A stretch of DNA of 64,000 nt from contig JAJEBF010000041.1 of assembly GCA_022824025.1 (NCBI GenBank), positions 1-64,000 of the forward strand, given 5' to 3'. Made by a program: the position numbers and the translations under genes. Source of the stretch: Caldilineaceae bacterium. GTDB taxonomy: Bacteria; Chloroflexota; Anaerolineae; Caldilineales; Caldilineaceae. Below are positions 16,549 to 24,327 of the stretch, one piece after another. Under the pieces are notes generated by a model, which saw nothing but the letters and a program-made list of their open reading frames with translations, did no database searches and had not been told where the DNA came from. The stretch's first letter is position 1, and the number at the start of each line of letters is the position of its first letter.

Positions 16549-17403
16549 TTAACCTTTCACGCCGCTGAGTGAGATGCCGCGGATAATATAGCGCTGCATG
16601 AGGACGAAAACGAGCAGCGTCGGGAGAAAACCAATCACTGCGCCGGCCATGTCCAAACCTGCGTCGCCGCCGGATCGCGCCACAGTGCCCAGACCGACAG
16701 TCAGCGTGCGCATATCGGATTGGGATGTGACGATCATGGGATAGAAGAAGGAGTTCCAGTTGCCCATAAAGCGGAGGACGGCCAGCGTCGCCATTGCGGG
16801 CACGACCTGCGGCATCAGCACCTGCCACCAGCTTTGCCAGAGATTGGCGCCATCGATGGTGGCGGCATCGTCATAGTCGCGGGGAATGCTCAAGTAGGCC
16901 TGGCGCAGCAGGAAGGTGCCGAAGATGGATGCAAACCAGGGTCCGATCAGGGCTGTATAGGTGTTGACGAGCCCCAGCTGCGAGAGAACGACAAATTGGG
17001 GCACGATCAGAGCGGTATCGGGCATGATCAGGATGCCCAGGAACAGCACAAAGATGACGTTCTTGCCCCAGAAATCGCCCCTGGCGAAGGCAAATCCGGC
17101 CATGCTTGAGGTGATGACGCCGCCCAGGGTTGATATGACCGCGACATAGACGCTGTTGAATAGCCAGCGCAGCGCGTCAGTTCTGGCAAAAAGTGTCTGG
17201 AAGTTCTCCAGGGTCACCGGCGAAGGGATTAGTTCGATGGGGAAGGTGATGAAGCGGATGTCCTGGGTGAGAGATACCGACAGCATGATCAGAAACGGCC
17301 CGACGGTTGTGATCGCGACCGCCGCCATCAATATGTAGATGATCGTCTCGCGAACTGGGTTGGCTTTTTCGACCGATGCGCTGCTGGTTTCGGAAACAGA
17401 CAT
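16549..17403 (-). CDS. carbohydrate-type ABC transporter permease, MalG type
   Basis: This 284-residue six-helix inner-membrane subunit of a CUT1 importer has the EAA loop DYDDAATIDGANLWQSWWQV. The C-terminus QRYIIRGISLSGVKG is characteristic. The first membrane segment is about residues 20-42. It is located 101 nt after the MalF-type gene and 9 nt before the hydroxyacid dehydrogenase gene. It is the second channel subunit of the binding-protein system at 18535-19851. As in the first cluster, no ATPase gene is linked. Confidence 0.93.
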   Translation of the reverse strand: MSVSETSSASVEKANPVRETIIYILMAAVAITTVGPFLIMLSVSLTQDIRFITFPIELIPSPVTLENFQTLFARTDALRWLFNSVYVAVISTLGGVITSSMAGFAFARGDFWGKNVIFVLFLGILIMPDTALIVPQFVVLSQLGLVNTYTALIGPWFASIFGTFLLRQAYLSIPRDYDDAATIDGANLWQSWWQVLMPQVVPAMATLAVLRFMGNWNSFFYPMIVTSQSDMRTLTVGLGTVARSGGDAGLDMAGAVIGFLPTLLVFVLMQRYIIRGISLSGVKG

Positions 17404-17504
17404 CTGGATAGCTCCAAAGCAGTTGTGCCAGGCTAACGGGTCAGGCGCCGATCCCTGCCGAACAAGGCAATCCCAGATGACCGGCGATCCTCCTTACAGA
17501 TCAG

Positions 17505-18422
17505 CTAATATACGTCTTCCCCAAAACGCAGGTACCGGGACTGAATCAGCGCGACGATCAGAATGATGGCAAAGAAGAGTATCGAGAGGGCGGAGGCGTA
17601 ACCGAAGCGGCCAAAGTTGAAGGCTTCGCTATAGATTTGGTAGACAACTGTCGTCGTCGCGTTGACCGGTCCGCCGCCTGTCAAGATGAAAATTGAGCCG
17701 AAGACCTGCAGTGCGCCGATGGTGGCGATCACGATGATAAAGGCCGCTGTCGGGCGCAGCAGCGGAATGGTGACGTAGCGGTGAAGGCGCCACCCGTTGG
17801 CGCCATCCACTTTGGCGGCATCATAGAGTTCACTGGGGATGGCCTGCAGCCCGGCCAGCCAGATGACCATGAAGTAGCCAAACGCCTCCCACAGGCTGAT
17901 TCCGACAATGCTGGGCATGGCCTGATTCACATCGATCAGCCATCTTTGCGGTGGGATTCCGACAAGGCCGATGAGGAAGTTGATGGGGCCATCGGGGCGC
18001 GGGGACAGGAAACGGCGAAAGATCAGGGCAAGGACCGCGACCGACGTGATGTTGGGAAGAAAGTAGAGGGCGCGAAACGTTTTCATGCCGCGCAGCGGCC
18101 GGTTTACCAGCACAGCAACGCCAAGTGATACCGCGACCAGAAGCGGGATATACATCAGCGTAAACCAGACTGTGTTGAGCATGGCCTTGTGGAGCTTGGC
18201 ATCGGACAGCATGGTCACAAAGTGCTCGATCCCCACGAATTCACGCGTCGAAAGCAGATCTGTTTTCAGGACGCTGTAGCGGAACATCGAGATCCAGGGG
18301 ACGAGATTGAAAATAACGAAGATGACGGCGTTGATGATGATAAAGGGATACCAGGGCAGTGAACGCCGCAGTCGTCTGAGGAATTGGGAGGTTGCGCGCT
18401 GGGATGGGCTCACAGCGGCCAT
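17505..18422 (-). CDS. sugar-type ABC transporter permease, MalF/UgpA type
   Basis: This 305-residue CUT1 permease has a first membrane segment around residues 22-44 (YPFIIINAVIFVIFNLVPWI). The EAA loop reads LYDAAKVDGANGWRLHRYV. NPxxR-type ends are replaced by RYLRFGEDVY. The frame is open to 18491, but the Met at 18422 is preferred because GGAGA precedes it by 8 nt and the upstream part overlaps the intergenic hairpin. It is the first membrane gene after the binding protein. It likely forms the heterodimeric channel with the product of 16549-17403. Confidence 0.92.
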   Translation of the reverse strand: MAAVSPSQRATSQFLRRLRRSLPWYPFIIINAVIFVIFNLVPWISMFRYSVLKTDLLSTREFVGIEHFVTMLSDAKLHKAMLNTVWFTLMYIPLLVAVSLGVAVLVNRPLRGMKTFRALYFLPNITSVAVLALIFRRFLSPRPDGPINFLIGLVGIPPQRWLIDVNQAMPSIVGISLWEAFGYFMVIWLAGLQAIPSELYDAAKVDGANGWRLHRYVTIPLLRPTAAFIIVIATIGALQVFGSIFILTGGGPVNATTTVVYQIYSEAFNFGRFGYASALSILFFAIILIVALIQSRYLRFGEDVY

Positions 18423-18450
18423 GATCTGTTTCTCCATTGCGAACAAAAAC

Positions 18451-18498
18451 CGCAGAGTTGCTGAGGCGGGGGCTTCCCTGCTTCCCAGCAACTCTGCG
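18451..18498 (-). promoter_or_regulatory. intergenic hairpin between binding-protein and permease genes
   Basis: CGCAGAGTTGCTG (18451-18463) and CAGCAACTCTGCG (18486-18498) form a perfect 13-bp stem around a 22-nt loop. It lies between the stop of the binding-protein gene (18535) and the permease start (18422). There is no strong T-run on the minus strand. A partial terminator or mRNA-stabilising structure that favours binding-protein expression is the likely role. The first ABC cluster has an equivalent hairpin at 7199-7230 with unrelated sequence. Confidence 0.75.
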
Positions 18499-18534
18499 AT
18501 CTATGTTTTGCCTACAGCGGCGGAGATGGCTCCG

Positions 18535-19851
18535 CTAGCCGTATTGTTCCAACAGGAGCGCATCGATCTCCGTCTTGATCGTCTCCAACGCTTCTTCGAC
18601 GGTGGCCTGACCAAGAATGGCGGCCTGGAATTGCGGTCCGGCGACAACTTTGCTCTCCTGCCAGAGGGTATTGGTGTCGACACCGGCAAACAGCAGCGGT
18701 CCGAAACGGTCTACGTACTCGGATGTGCAGGGGGCAGGATTCCAGAATCCCTTGGCTTGGTTGCCGACGGGGGTGGTGCCTGCCAGATTGGCGCGCGTCC
18801 CGACCTGTTCCGGGTTAAGCATATACTTAACCCAGGTTACAGCGGCATCGACCGCGTCGCTTTGACTGGTGATGGCCCATCCCTGCCCCGAAACAATGCC
18901 GGAGACGGCGGTAACAGAGCTGTCAATGCTGCGCGGGTGGCCGATCACGTACTCCAGATCCGGGTTTGCTTCAACGTCCTGAATGCAGGCTGCGTCTTCT
19001 CTGCGTCCTGTCACCTGCTCCAGGGACAACCAGTAATCGGGAAGGCCGCCCTGTTCATCGACGCTGCCGATGGCGTATTCCAGCGGGACCCAGCCATTGT
19101 TGTACTCTGTGACCCAGCGGGTGAGGGCATCGATAACGGGCTGTTCGAGGAAATTGGAGGTGGTGCGGTCGTCGGCATAGACCTGGCCGCCTGCTTCATG
19201 CACGGTAACCAGGAATTCACCCCAATTGAAGGTGCTGAGGTTTTCCAGGTACCAGTTTCTTTCTGCGGCCTTTTCGGCCAGGCCGTAAAGCTCGTCCCAT
19301 GTCCCGAAAGCCGCGGTGGCCGGGTCATAGCCCAATTCGGAGAGCAGGCCGCCATTGTAAGCGATGCCATTCACTTCCGCCTCGAACAACGGCATATAGA
19401 GGACGCCGTCCAGGCTGGCCGCATCGATTTCAGCGGGGCTATAATCGGCCAGATCTTCGGCGGACAGAAGGTCGTCCAGGCCAAGGATCACGCCTTTGGT
19501 GATATAGGCCGGCACGGTATCGGTGGTTGCATCCCAGATATCGGGCGCTTCACCGGCCGCGGCGGCGGCGTAGAGTTTCTCGCGGCGTCCACCCCAGGGC
19601 TGAACCTCGACCTCCGCCATGATGTCCGGATGGGCAGCATGGAAGCCCTCGTTCAGAGGGGCATAGACGATGTCCCCGTCGTTCTCGGTGCGGGGATAGG
19701 CCCAGATGTCGATGGTCGTTGTCTCCATTCCCGCATCACCGGTATCGGCTGCGGGCGCGGCCGGGGCGACACAGGCCGCCAGGAACGAAGTGGCGGTCAC
19801 GCCGGCTGACAGTTGCAGGAATTGACGTCGACTTAAGACTGATTGCTTCAT
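18535..19851 (-). CDS. extracellular solute-binding lipoprotein, CUT1 type
   Basis: This 438-residue precursor has the N-terminus MKQSVLSRRQFLQLSAG and then SFLAAC, a twin-arginine signal ending in a lipobox Cys. It would be exported folded and anchored outside the membrane. The mature part follows the family-1 binding-protein plan (IDIWAYPRTENDGDI; later WAITSQSDAVDAAVTWVKYM). The frame extends to 19899, but the Met at 19851 begins the signal and has GAGGAA upstream. It is the receptor for the two permeases downstream. Linked genes suggest that the ligand may be a methylated amine, betaine-like compound or hydroxy acid rather than a simple sugar, but the family does not decide this. Confidence 0.93.
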   Translation of the reverse strand: MKQSVLSRRQFLQLSAGVTATSFLAACVAPAAPAADTGDAGMETTTIDIWAYPRTENDGDIVYAPLNEGFHAAHPDIMAEVEVQPWGGRREKLYAAAAAGEAPDIWDATTDTVPAYITKGVILGLDDLLSAEDLADYSPAEIDAASLDGVLYMPLFEAEVNGIAYNGGLLSELGYDPATAAFGTWDELYGLAEKAAERNWYLENLSTFNWGEFLVTVHEAGGQVYADDRTTSNFLEQPVIDALTRWVTEYNNGWVPLEYAIGSVDEQGGLPDYWLSLEQVTGRREDAACIQDVEANPDLEYVIGHPRSIDSSVTAVSGIVSGQGWAITSQSDAVDAAVTWVKYMLNPEQVGTRANLAGTTPVGNQAKGFWNPAPCTSEYVDRFGPLLFAGVDTNTLWQESKVVAGPQFQAAILGQATVEEALETIKTEIDALLLEQYG

Positions 19852-19937
19852 GGGTTCCTCCTCAAGGAAATGGGTGGAAATTGGCAACTGCGGATCCACA
19901 AAAGGTGAGGAATATACTGTTATGCGGCGGCTGTTCG

Positions 19938-19958
19938 ATTATATCTTACAAATTGTAA
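19938..19958 (-). promoter_or_regulatory. putative promoter -10 box with overlapping palindromic operator
   Basis: On the minus strand there is a perfect TATAAT (plus-strand ATTATA, 19938-19943). It is immediately adjacent to the palindrome TTACAA-A-TTGTAA (19946-19958). The site is about 90 bases upstream of the binding-protein start at 19851, in a short AT-rich island. The palindrome would overlap the -35 to -10 spacer, a usual place for a repressor. The -35 box is unclear (TTGCCC at a long spacing of about 19). Confidence 0.5.
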
Positions 19959-19999
19959 AATAGGGCAATTTCTGGGCGCCTATGTCAACCTCGTTGGCG

Positions 20000-21367
20000 T
20001 CATGCGCACAGGTGGTCGGCCACATCAGCTTGCGCCACAGACTGCTGCTCGCCGCTGGTCAAGTCTTTGACGGTGACGGTGCCGGCGGCCAACTCGTCCC
20101 CGCCTAACAGGAGGGCAATTGGGATGTTGCGCTCTTCGCCATATCTGAACTGCCGGCCCAGGTTGTCCAGGTCCGGGTAGTGGTCGACGCGCAGGCCGGC
20201 CTGGCGCAGCGTTTGAGCCAGCGCGACGTTTGCCGCCAGCGTATCGCGGTCGAAATTGGTGACCAGAACCTGGGGTTGTCCGGCCAGCTTCTGGGGGAAG
20301 AGGCCGCGCTCCTCCATAATCAGGAGGATGCGCTCCAGACCCAGGCTGAAGCCGCAGGCGGGAATCGAGCGGTTGCTGAACATGCCGATCAGGTTGTCGT
20401 AACGTCCGCCGGCGCCGCCGGAACCGCTCAATGTAGGGAACTCGATTTCGTAGATGGGCCCGGTGTAGTAGCTGAGGCCGCGCGCCAGGTATGGGTCGAT
20501 GTGAATGTGGCAGCCGGCCGGGCCTGACGACGTCAGCGACACGACATCTTTCAGTTCTGACAGGGCCTGTGCGCCGTCGGCTGATCCGGCGAGTTTCTGC
20601 TCCAGCCAGCAGAGCGCGGCGTCGGTGTCGTCCGGGGCGGCAGCCATCAGATCCAGCAGGGCTGTCGCGGCCGTCTGGTCGATTCCGCGCGCGCGCAGCT
20701 CTTTTTCCACGCCGTCCAGGCCGATCTTATCCAGCTTGTCGACGGCGACCAGCGCGTCCGACTCCAGTTTCGGGGGCACGCCGGTCACCTCCATCAGGCC
20801 GCGCAGGACGCCGCGGTGGTTGACGCGCAGCAGAAAGCCGGACGCATCGCGCCCGCGGAAGCCCAACTCCTGCAAGACCTGCGCGCCGGCGTTGAGGACC
20901 TCGGCTTCGACAAGCTGGCTGGAGGAGCCGACGACGTCCAGGTCGCACTGGTAGAACTCGCGGAAACGGCCCTTGGCGGGGCGGTCGGCGCGGTAGACGG
21001 GCGCGATATGGTAGCGCTTGAAGTAACGGGGGAGCTGGTTGCTGTACTCGGCGACGATGCGGGCGAGCGGCACGGTCAGGTCGTAGCGCAGGCCGGCGTC
21101 GGCGATTTCATCCTGGGTTGGGGCCTGTGCGAGCGCGCGTTGCAGCTTGGCGCCGCGCTTGGCGACGCGGAAGATGAGCTGGTCGCCCTCTTCACCGTAC
21201 TTGCCGAGCAGCGTGTCAAGGCGTTCCATTACGGGCGTGTCGAGCGGCTCGAATCCGTAGCTCTGGTAGACGCGTTCGATTACGTCGATGACATATTGGC
21301 GGCGCAGCACGTCCAGCGGCAGAAAATCGCGTGCGCCGCTGATCGGTTTGGTTTGAAATCGGGCCAC
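20000..21367 (-). CDS. hisS: histidyl-tRNA synthetase
   Basis: This 455-residue class II aminoacyl-tRNA synthetase charges tRNA-His. Motif 1/2 regions are seen in ARFQTKPISGARDFLPLD and RFREFYQCDLDVVGSSS. The histidine-specific YYTGPIYEIE and GGRYDNLI follow, and motif 3 is ACGFSLGLERI. The C-terminal anticodon-binding domain ends before 20000 (PIALLLGGDELAAGTVTVKD). The frame runs open to 21715. The GTG at 21367 with AGGAG 9 nt upstream gives the normal length and N-terminus. It stands between the transporter operon and a RusA-like gene. It is a housekeeping gene and a good anchor for taxonomy. Confidence 0.95.
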   Translation of the reverse strand: MARFQTKPISGARDFLPLDVLRRQYVIDVIERVYQSYGFEPLDTPVMERLDTLLGKYGEEGDQLIFRVAKRGAKLQRALAQAPTQDEIADAGLRYDLTVPLARIVAEYSNQLPRYFKRYHIAPVYRADRPAKGRFREFYQCDLDVVGSSSQLVEAEVLNAGAQVLQELGFRGRDASGFLLRVNHRGVLRGLMEVTGVPPKLESDALVAVDKLDKIGLDGVEKELRARGIDQTAATALLDLMAAAPDDTDAALCWLEQKLAGSADGAQALSELKDVVSLTSSGPAGCHIHIDPYLARGLSYYTGPIYEIEFPTLSGSGGAGGRYDNLIGMFSNRSIPACGFSLGLERILLIMEERGLFPQKLAGQPQVLVTNFDRDTLAANVALAQTLRQAGLRVDHYPDLDNLGRQFRYGEERNIPIALLLGGDELAAGTVTVKDLTSGEQQSVAQADVADHLCA

Positions 21368-21879
21368 AGAAGATTCTCCTGTTGGAAAGCGCGCAAATGG
21401 ATGCGCTGGCAGCGCGTGTAGCAGCATCTTACACGAAGAGACGGAGGGAGAGAAAGAAATGGGGGAGGGGAAGATCTTCCTGCCGGCATTGGTATGACGC
21501 GCGCCAGACGTTATGACCGGACAAAGCCCGGCGGAGCGGTCAGAGCAATTGCATCTGAATGGAATCGAAAGATGGGTAGGATGACGCAAGAGAGACGATC
21601 TGATACGATTGAGAGTCCTTTCAACAGACAATTGAGGAACTCCTAGCGGACAAAAAGGCCGTATCACTGGTTGAACATTCCGATGAATGTGAAGATTCTC
21701 GTGTTGAACGCCCAAAGATTCACCAGTCGAGCGACATAATCATGATTGCGATATGTACAGTCATATGCGGAGCGGATAAGCTGCGTTATACTCTGCGTTG
21801 CAGGTGGCTTGGTCTAAGCCTTGTGCCGCAGGACTCGATAGCCAACAGGGCTCACTGTTATGGGTGGTTGTGAATCGAC
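21368..21879. other. intergenic region upstream of hisS and the RusA-like gene
   Basis: These 512 bases lie between the divergently read hisS (minus) and the RusA-like gene (plus). No convincing gene, tRNA or T-box was seen. The antisense extension of the hisS frame crosses it but has no family similarity. The region is less GC-rich from about 21580 to 21800, as expected for promoters in both directions. Confidence 0.5.
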
Positions 21880-22284
21880 GTGGCAATACCTTTAGAGTTA
21901 ACCATTTACGGCATTCCCGTATCCCAGCAAACACGTCGCAGGGAACGATTGCGAGAGTGGAGGCAGGAAGTCAAAAACGCCGCAAAGAGAGAATGGACCG
22001 GGGAGCCGTTCGATGCCGGGCCGCTCATGGTGACGATTTCCTATGTTTACGATGAGGACCGTCTCGACGTAGACAACATTCCGAAACCGATTCTTGACGC
22101 GTTGAAGCAGGTCGTCTTCCCCGATGATAGTCGGATAACTGATCTGCTCTGCCGCCGGAGAGATTTGAAGGACAACCTGCAAGTTCAGACTTTTTCGCCT
22201 GTCTTAGGGGAAGCGCTTGCAAGGTCTACACCTTTCGTGCATATTGTCGTGGATCATGCGCCTGACCAGGGGGTGATTTCCTGA
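21880..22284 (+). CDS. RusA-family crossover junction endonuclease-like protein
   Basis: This 134-residue protein contains DEDRLDVDNIPKPILDAL followed by VVFPDDSRI. This is the RusA signature, in which clustered acidic residues bind the metal for cleavage of Holliday junctions. RusA genes are typically phage-derived or on mobile islands. The frame starts with GTG at 21880, with GGTGG 9-14 nt upstream. The stop TGA overlaps the ATG of the next gene (ATGA), so the two are translationally coupled. This links it to the nuclease-HEPN protein. A DNA-processing role in an accessory module is likely; resolvase activity is inferred from the motif. Confidence 0.83.
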   Translation: MAIPLELTIYGIPVSQQTRRRERLREWRQEVKNAAKREWTGEPFDAGPLMVTISYVYDEDRLDVDNIPKPILDALKQVVFPDDSRITDLLCRRRDLKDNLQVQTFSPVLGEALARSTPFVHIVVDHAPDQGVIS

Positions 22285-22940
22285 TGAAGGATGTAGAAAT
22301 CGTTCAACGGAATTTCATTGAAAAAAAGGTAGCAGAGTACCGCAGCAAAGGTTATGAGGTAGAGCAAGACGTTCCACTGGAGTTTCTGCCGGGCTTCCTG
22401 GCCGACCTTGTCGTGCGAAAAGACGGCGAAACAAAGGTGATTGAGGTGAAGTACCGGGCTTCGCTGGCGGCGTCACCCAAAACAGGTGAACTGGCGCGAA
22501 TTCTTCATAACAAACCCGGCTGGAGTTTTGAGCTTCTCCTGGTCGGCGAACCGGAGAAACTGGATTCGCCGGAGGGCGCTCGTTCTATTGCGGTCGAGGA
22601 GGTACGCCAACGTCTTGCCGAGGCGGAGAAGGCTCTCAGACACGGTTTGAGTGAGGCTGCTTTCCTGCTTGTCTGGTCGGCGTTTGAGGCTGCCGTCAGG
22701 GAACTGATCGCGGCGGAGGGCGTTTCCATCACACGCGTCACCCAGTCGGGTTATGTCCTCGACCAAGCGGTCTATCACGGTGTTATCTCACGTGTGGACT
22801 ATGACTACCTGGCTGACATGAGGCGATATCGGAACGCAATCGCCCACGGGTTTGATGTCAACGGGTTCAGCGACGAGAAGGTGACGGAGTTGATCGGGGT
22901 TGTTCTGCGTCTGCTGGATTCGGAGCCTGCACTGGTGTAA
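22284..22940 (+). CDS. nuclease-like (PD-(D/E)XK) domain fused to a HEPN-like domain
   Basis: This is a 218-residue protein. The N-terminal half has FLADLVVRKDGETKVIEVKYR: an Asp, then Glu-x-Lys on a strand, which is the core of restriction-endonuclease-like folds. The C-terminal half is helical and contains YRNAIAHGF, matching the Rx4-6H motif of HEPN RNases, preceded by a conserved SAFEAAVRELI helix. A nuclease/HEPN fusion of this size coupled to a RusA-like gene by an ATGA overlap suggests a defence or toxin-related function. I cannot assign a named family. The motif matches are visible; the activity is inferred. Confidence 0.75.
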   Translation: MKDVEIVQRNFIEKKVAEYRSKGYEVEQDVPLEFLPGFLADLVVRKDGETKVIEVKYRASLAASPKTGELARILHNKPGWSFELLLVGEPEKLDSPEGARSIAVEEVRQRLAEAEKALRHGLSEAAFLLVWSAFEAAVRELIAAEGVSITRVTQSGYVLDQAVYHGVISRVDYDYLADMRRYRNAIAHGFDVNGFSDEKVTELIGVVLRLLDSEPALV

Positions 22941-23277
22941 AGACAGGCGATAGCCGTTCGCTGTATGCCATAATCGGCGCATCGGTCGCCACCGAGCCTT
23001 TGCCGGGATAGCCACGCGCGGCAAGAGCGGCATGGGGTGGTCCTATGGCTTCAAACTCCATCCGATTGTCAAAGGCCAGGGTGACTTGCTGGCGGTTCAC
23101 CTCACGCCCGCCAACATCGGTAATCGTAAACCGGTCCCACCGATGACCATTCGGAACGTTTTTGGCGACTGAGGGCCTGCGCCGCAGCGCCTTCTGCTCG
23201 CGTTTCAGCAATCTGATGGCGTTTTGCACATATTCGCGCACTGTTCTGACCGTGATTTCAACTGAATCGGCCCACAA
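22867..23277 (-). CDS. hypothetical protein overlapping a dispersed repeat (doubtful)
   Basis: This is a 136-residue open frame. Its first 45 residues (WADSVEITVRTVREYVQNAI and following) come from a segment also present, in decayed form, inside the binding-protein pseudogene at 8299-8420. The rest (DRFTITDVGGREVNRQQVT...) is not recognised. It overlaps the convergent nuclease-HEPN gene by 74 bases and lies 31 nt upstream of no clear partner. The conservation of the peptide against the other copy argues that the segment was once coding. Whether this frame is still a gene is uncertain. Confidence 0.35.
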   Translation of the reverse strand: MWADSVEITVRTVREYVQNAIRLLKREQKALRRRPSVAKNVPNGHRWDRFTITDVGGREVNRQQVTLAFDNRMEFEAIGPPHAALAARGYPGKGSVATDAPIMAYSERLSPVFTPVQAPNPADAEQPRSTPSPSRR

Positions 23278-23286
23278 ATTCAGATG
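23167..23286. repeat. dispersed repeat, second copy
   Basis: This segment is about 80 percent identical by eye to 8299-8420. Shared words include GACTGAGGGCCTG, GCCGCAGCG, CTTCTGCTCGCG and TTCAGCAATCTGA. Reading on the minus strand gives the same peptide without internal stops, so this copy is the better preserved one. It lies between the nuclease-HEPN gene and the ParA gene. No flanking duplication was found here. Confidence 0.7.
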
Positions 23287-23307
23287 TATTCCCTGCCGGC
23301 GGAGCGT

Positions 23308-24327
23308 TCAGGAGGCAGTCTCAGTGTCCGGCATGATGATCTGGGCGATCTTGTTGGCGAGTTGCCTGAAATCTCGGCGCGCGTCATTCGCTGCTGCGGC
23401 GTGGCTTCCGATTGCGCCGTCGGCGGTCGTCAGGTGGAAGATGGGTTTGCGCGCTTCCTGCGCCATGGGCACGAGACTGCGGTAGTGCTTGACAGTGGCA
23501 AGGGCATTTTGCGCATCTTGCGCCGGCGTCGCCGCGTATGGGCCTTCGGTGTCACCCAGTAAGTTGCGGGCGTACTCTTCGGGCATGCGATTCACCCACT
23601 TGTCATACGCTTTTACGGGACGGCTTAGGCGCACTCCGTGTTGTTGTACGATATATCCGATGGGCTGCATCTTGCCAAGCGGCAACGCAAACTCGGGCTG
23701 TTGCCAGTTGTCATTGCGTTTCCTCCAATCTTCTCGCCAGCGACGCAGAGAAGGGCCGAGATTGCGCAGGCCCTGGAGTGAGAACAGATCCGCGCCCAGA
23801 GGAACAATGATATAGTCGGTTGCAATTAACGCAGACCGGTTTATTGCGCCCAGGTTAGGGCCGACATCGGCGAGGACAATGTCGGCGTGCATCTGCCGGG
23901 CGCCATCCTGCATCACGGTTGAGAATGCCGTCAAAACACGAAAGGGACGGTACAGATCGCTTGACCTCAGAGAGTTGGGCCACTGTTCGGACAGGTCATC
24001 CTCGAATCCAGCCAGCGCCAAATCTCCAGGGATCAGATTAAGACCCGCTGTTATCGGGGCAAGGGTTGGGCACTGGATATCGCCAACTCGTGTCAGTGGC
24101 TGAATACACTGCATGACGGTTAGCCCGGTGTTGCGGTTGTTTCCATCCCACAGTTTTTCCAGCCGGTCCTCGGTCAGGAAGGCGGCGGTGAGATTGGCCT
24201 GGGGGTCCAGGTCGCAGGCAAGTACCCGATATCCTAAGTCGGACAGCATCCAGGCGAGATGGTAGACGAGAGAGGTTTTGCCAACGCCGCCCTTGTTATT
24301 GAAAAAGGTCAGGACAGGGACGCTCAA
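23308..24327 (-). CDS. ParA/Soj-family ATPase without ParB
   Basis: This 339-residue deviant-Walker P-loop ATPase has NNKGGVGKTSLVYHL (residues 10-24), LACDLDPQANLTAAF (Walker A') and IVLADVGPNLGAINRSAL. This family positions cargo or segregates DNA by dynamic binding to the nucleoid. Its start ATG overlaps the stop of the AlbA_2/ATPase-like gene by 4 nt, so it is the third gene of an overlapping trio. No parB or centromere-like repeats lie next to it. It is therefore unlikely to be a standard plasmid partition pair. A role in an accessory module with its two partners is the better guess. Confidence 0.88.
   Translation of the reverse strand: MSVPVLTFFNNKGGVGKTSLVYHLAWMLSDLGYRVLACDLDPQANLTAAFLTEDRLEKLWDGNNRNTGLTVMQCIQPLTRVGDIQCPTLAPITAGLNLIPGDLALAGFEDDLSEQWPNSLRSSDLYRPFRVLTAFSTVMQDGARQMHADIVLADVGPNLGAINRSALIATDYIIVPLGADLFSLQGLRNLGPSLRRWREDWRKRNDNWQQPEFALPLGKMQPIGYIVQQHGVRLSRPVKAYDKWVNRMPEEYARNLLGDTEGPYAATPAQDAQNALATVKHYRSLVPMAQEARKPIFHLTTADGAIGSHAAAANDARRDFRQLANKIAQIIMPDTETAS

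Noticed and set aside
23308..24327. Plasmid partition locus
   Set aside because: ParA is present but no ParB, replication initiator or centromere-like repeats are visible; flanking genes look chromosomal.
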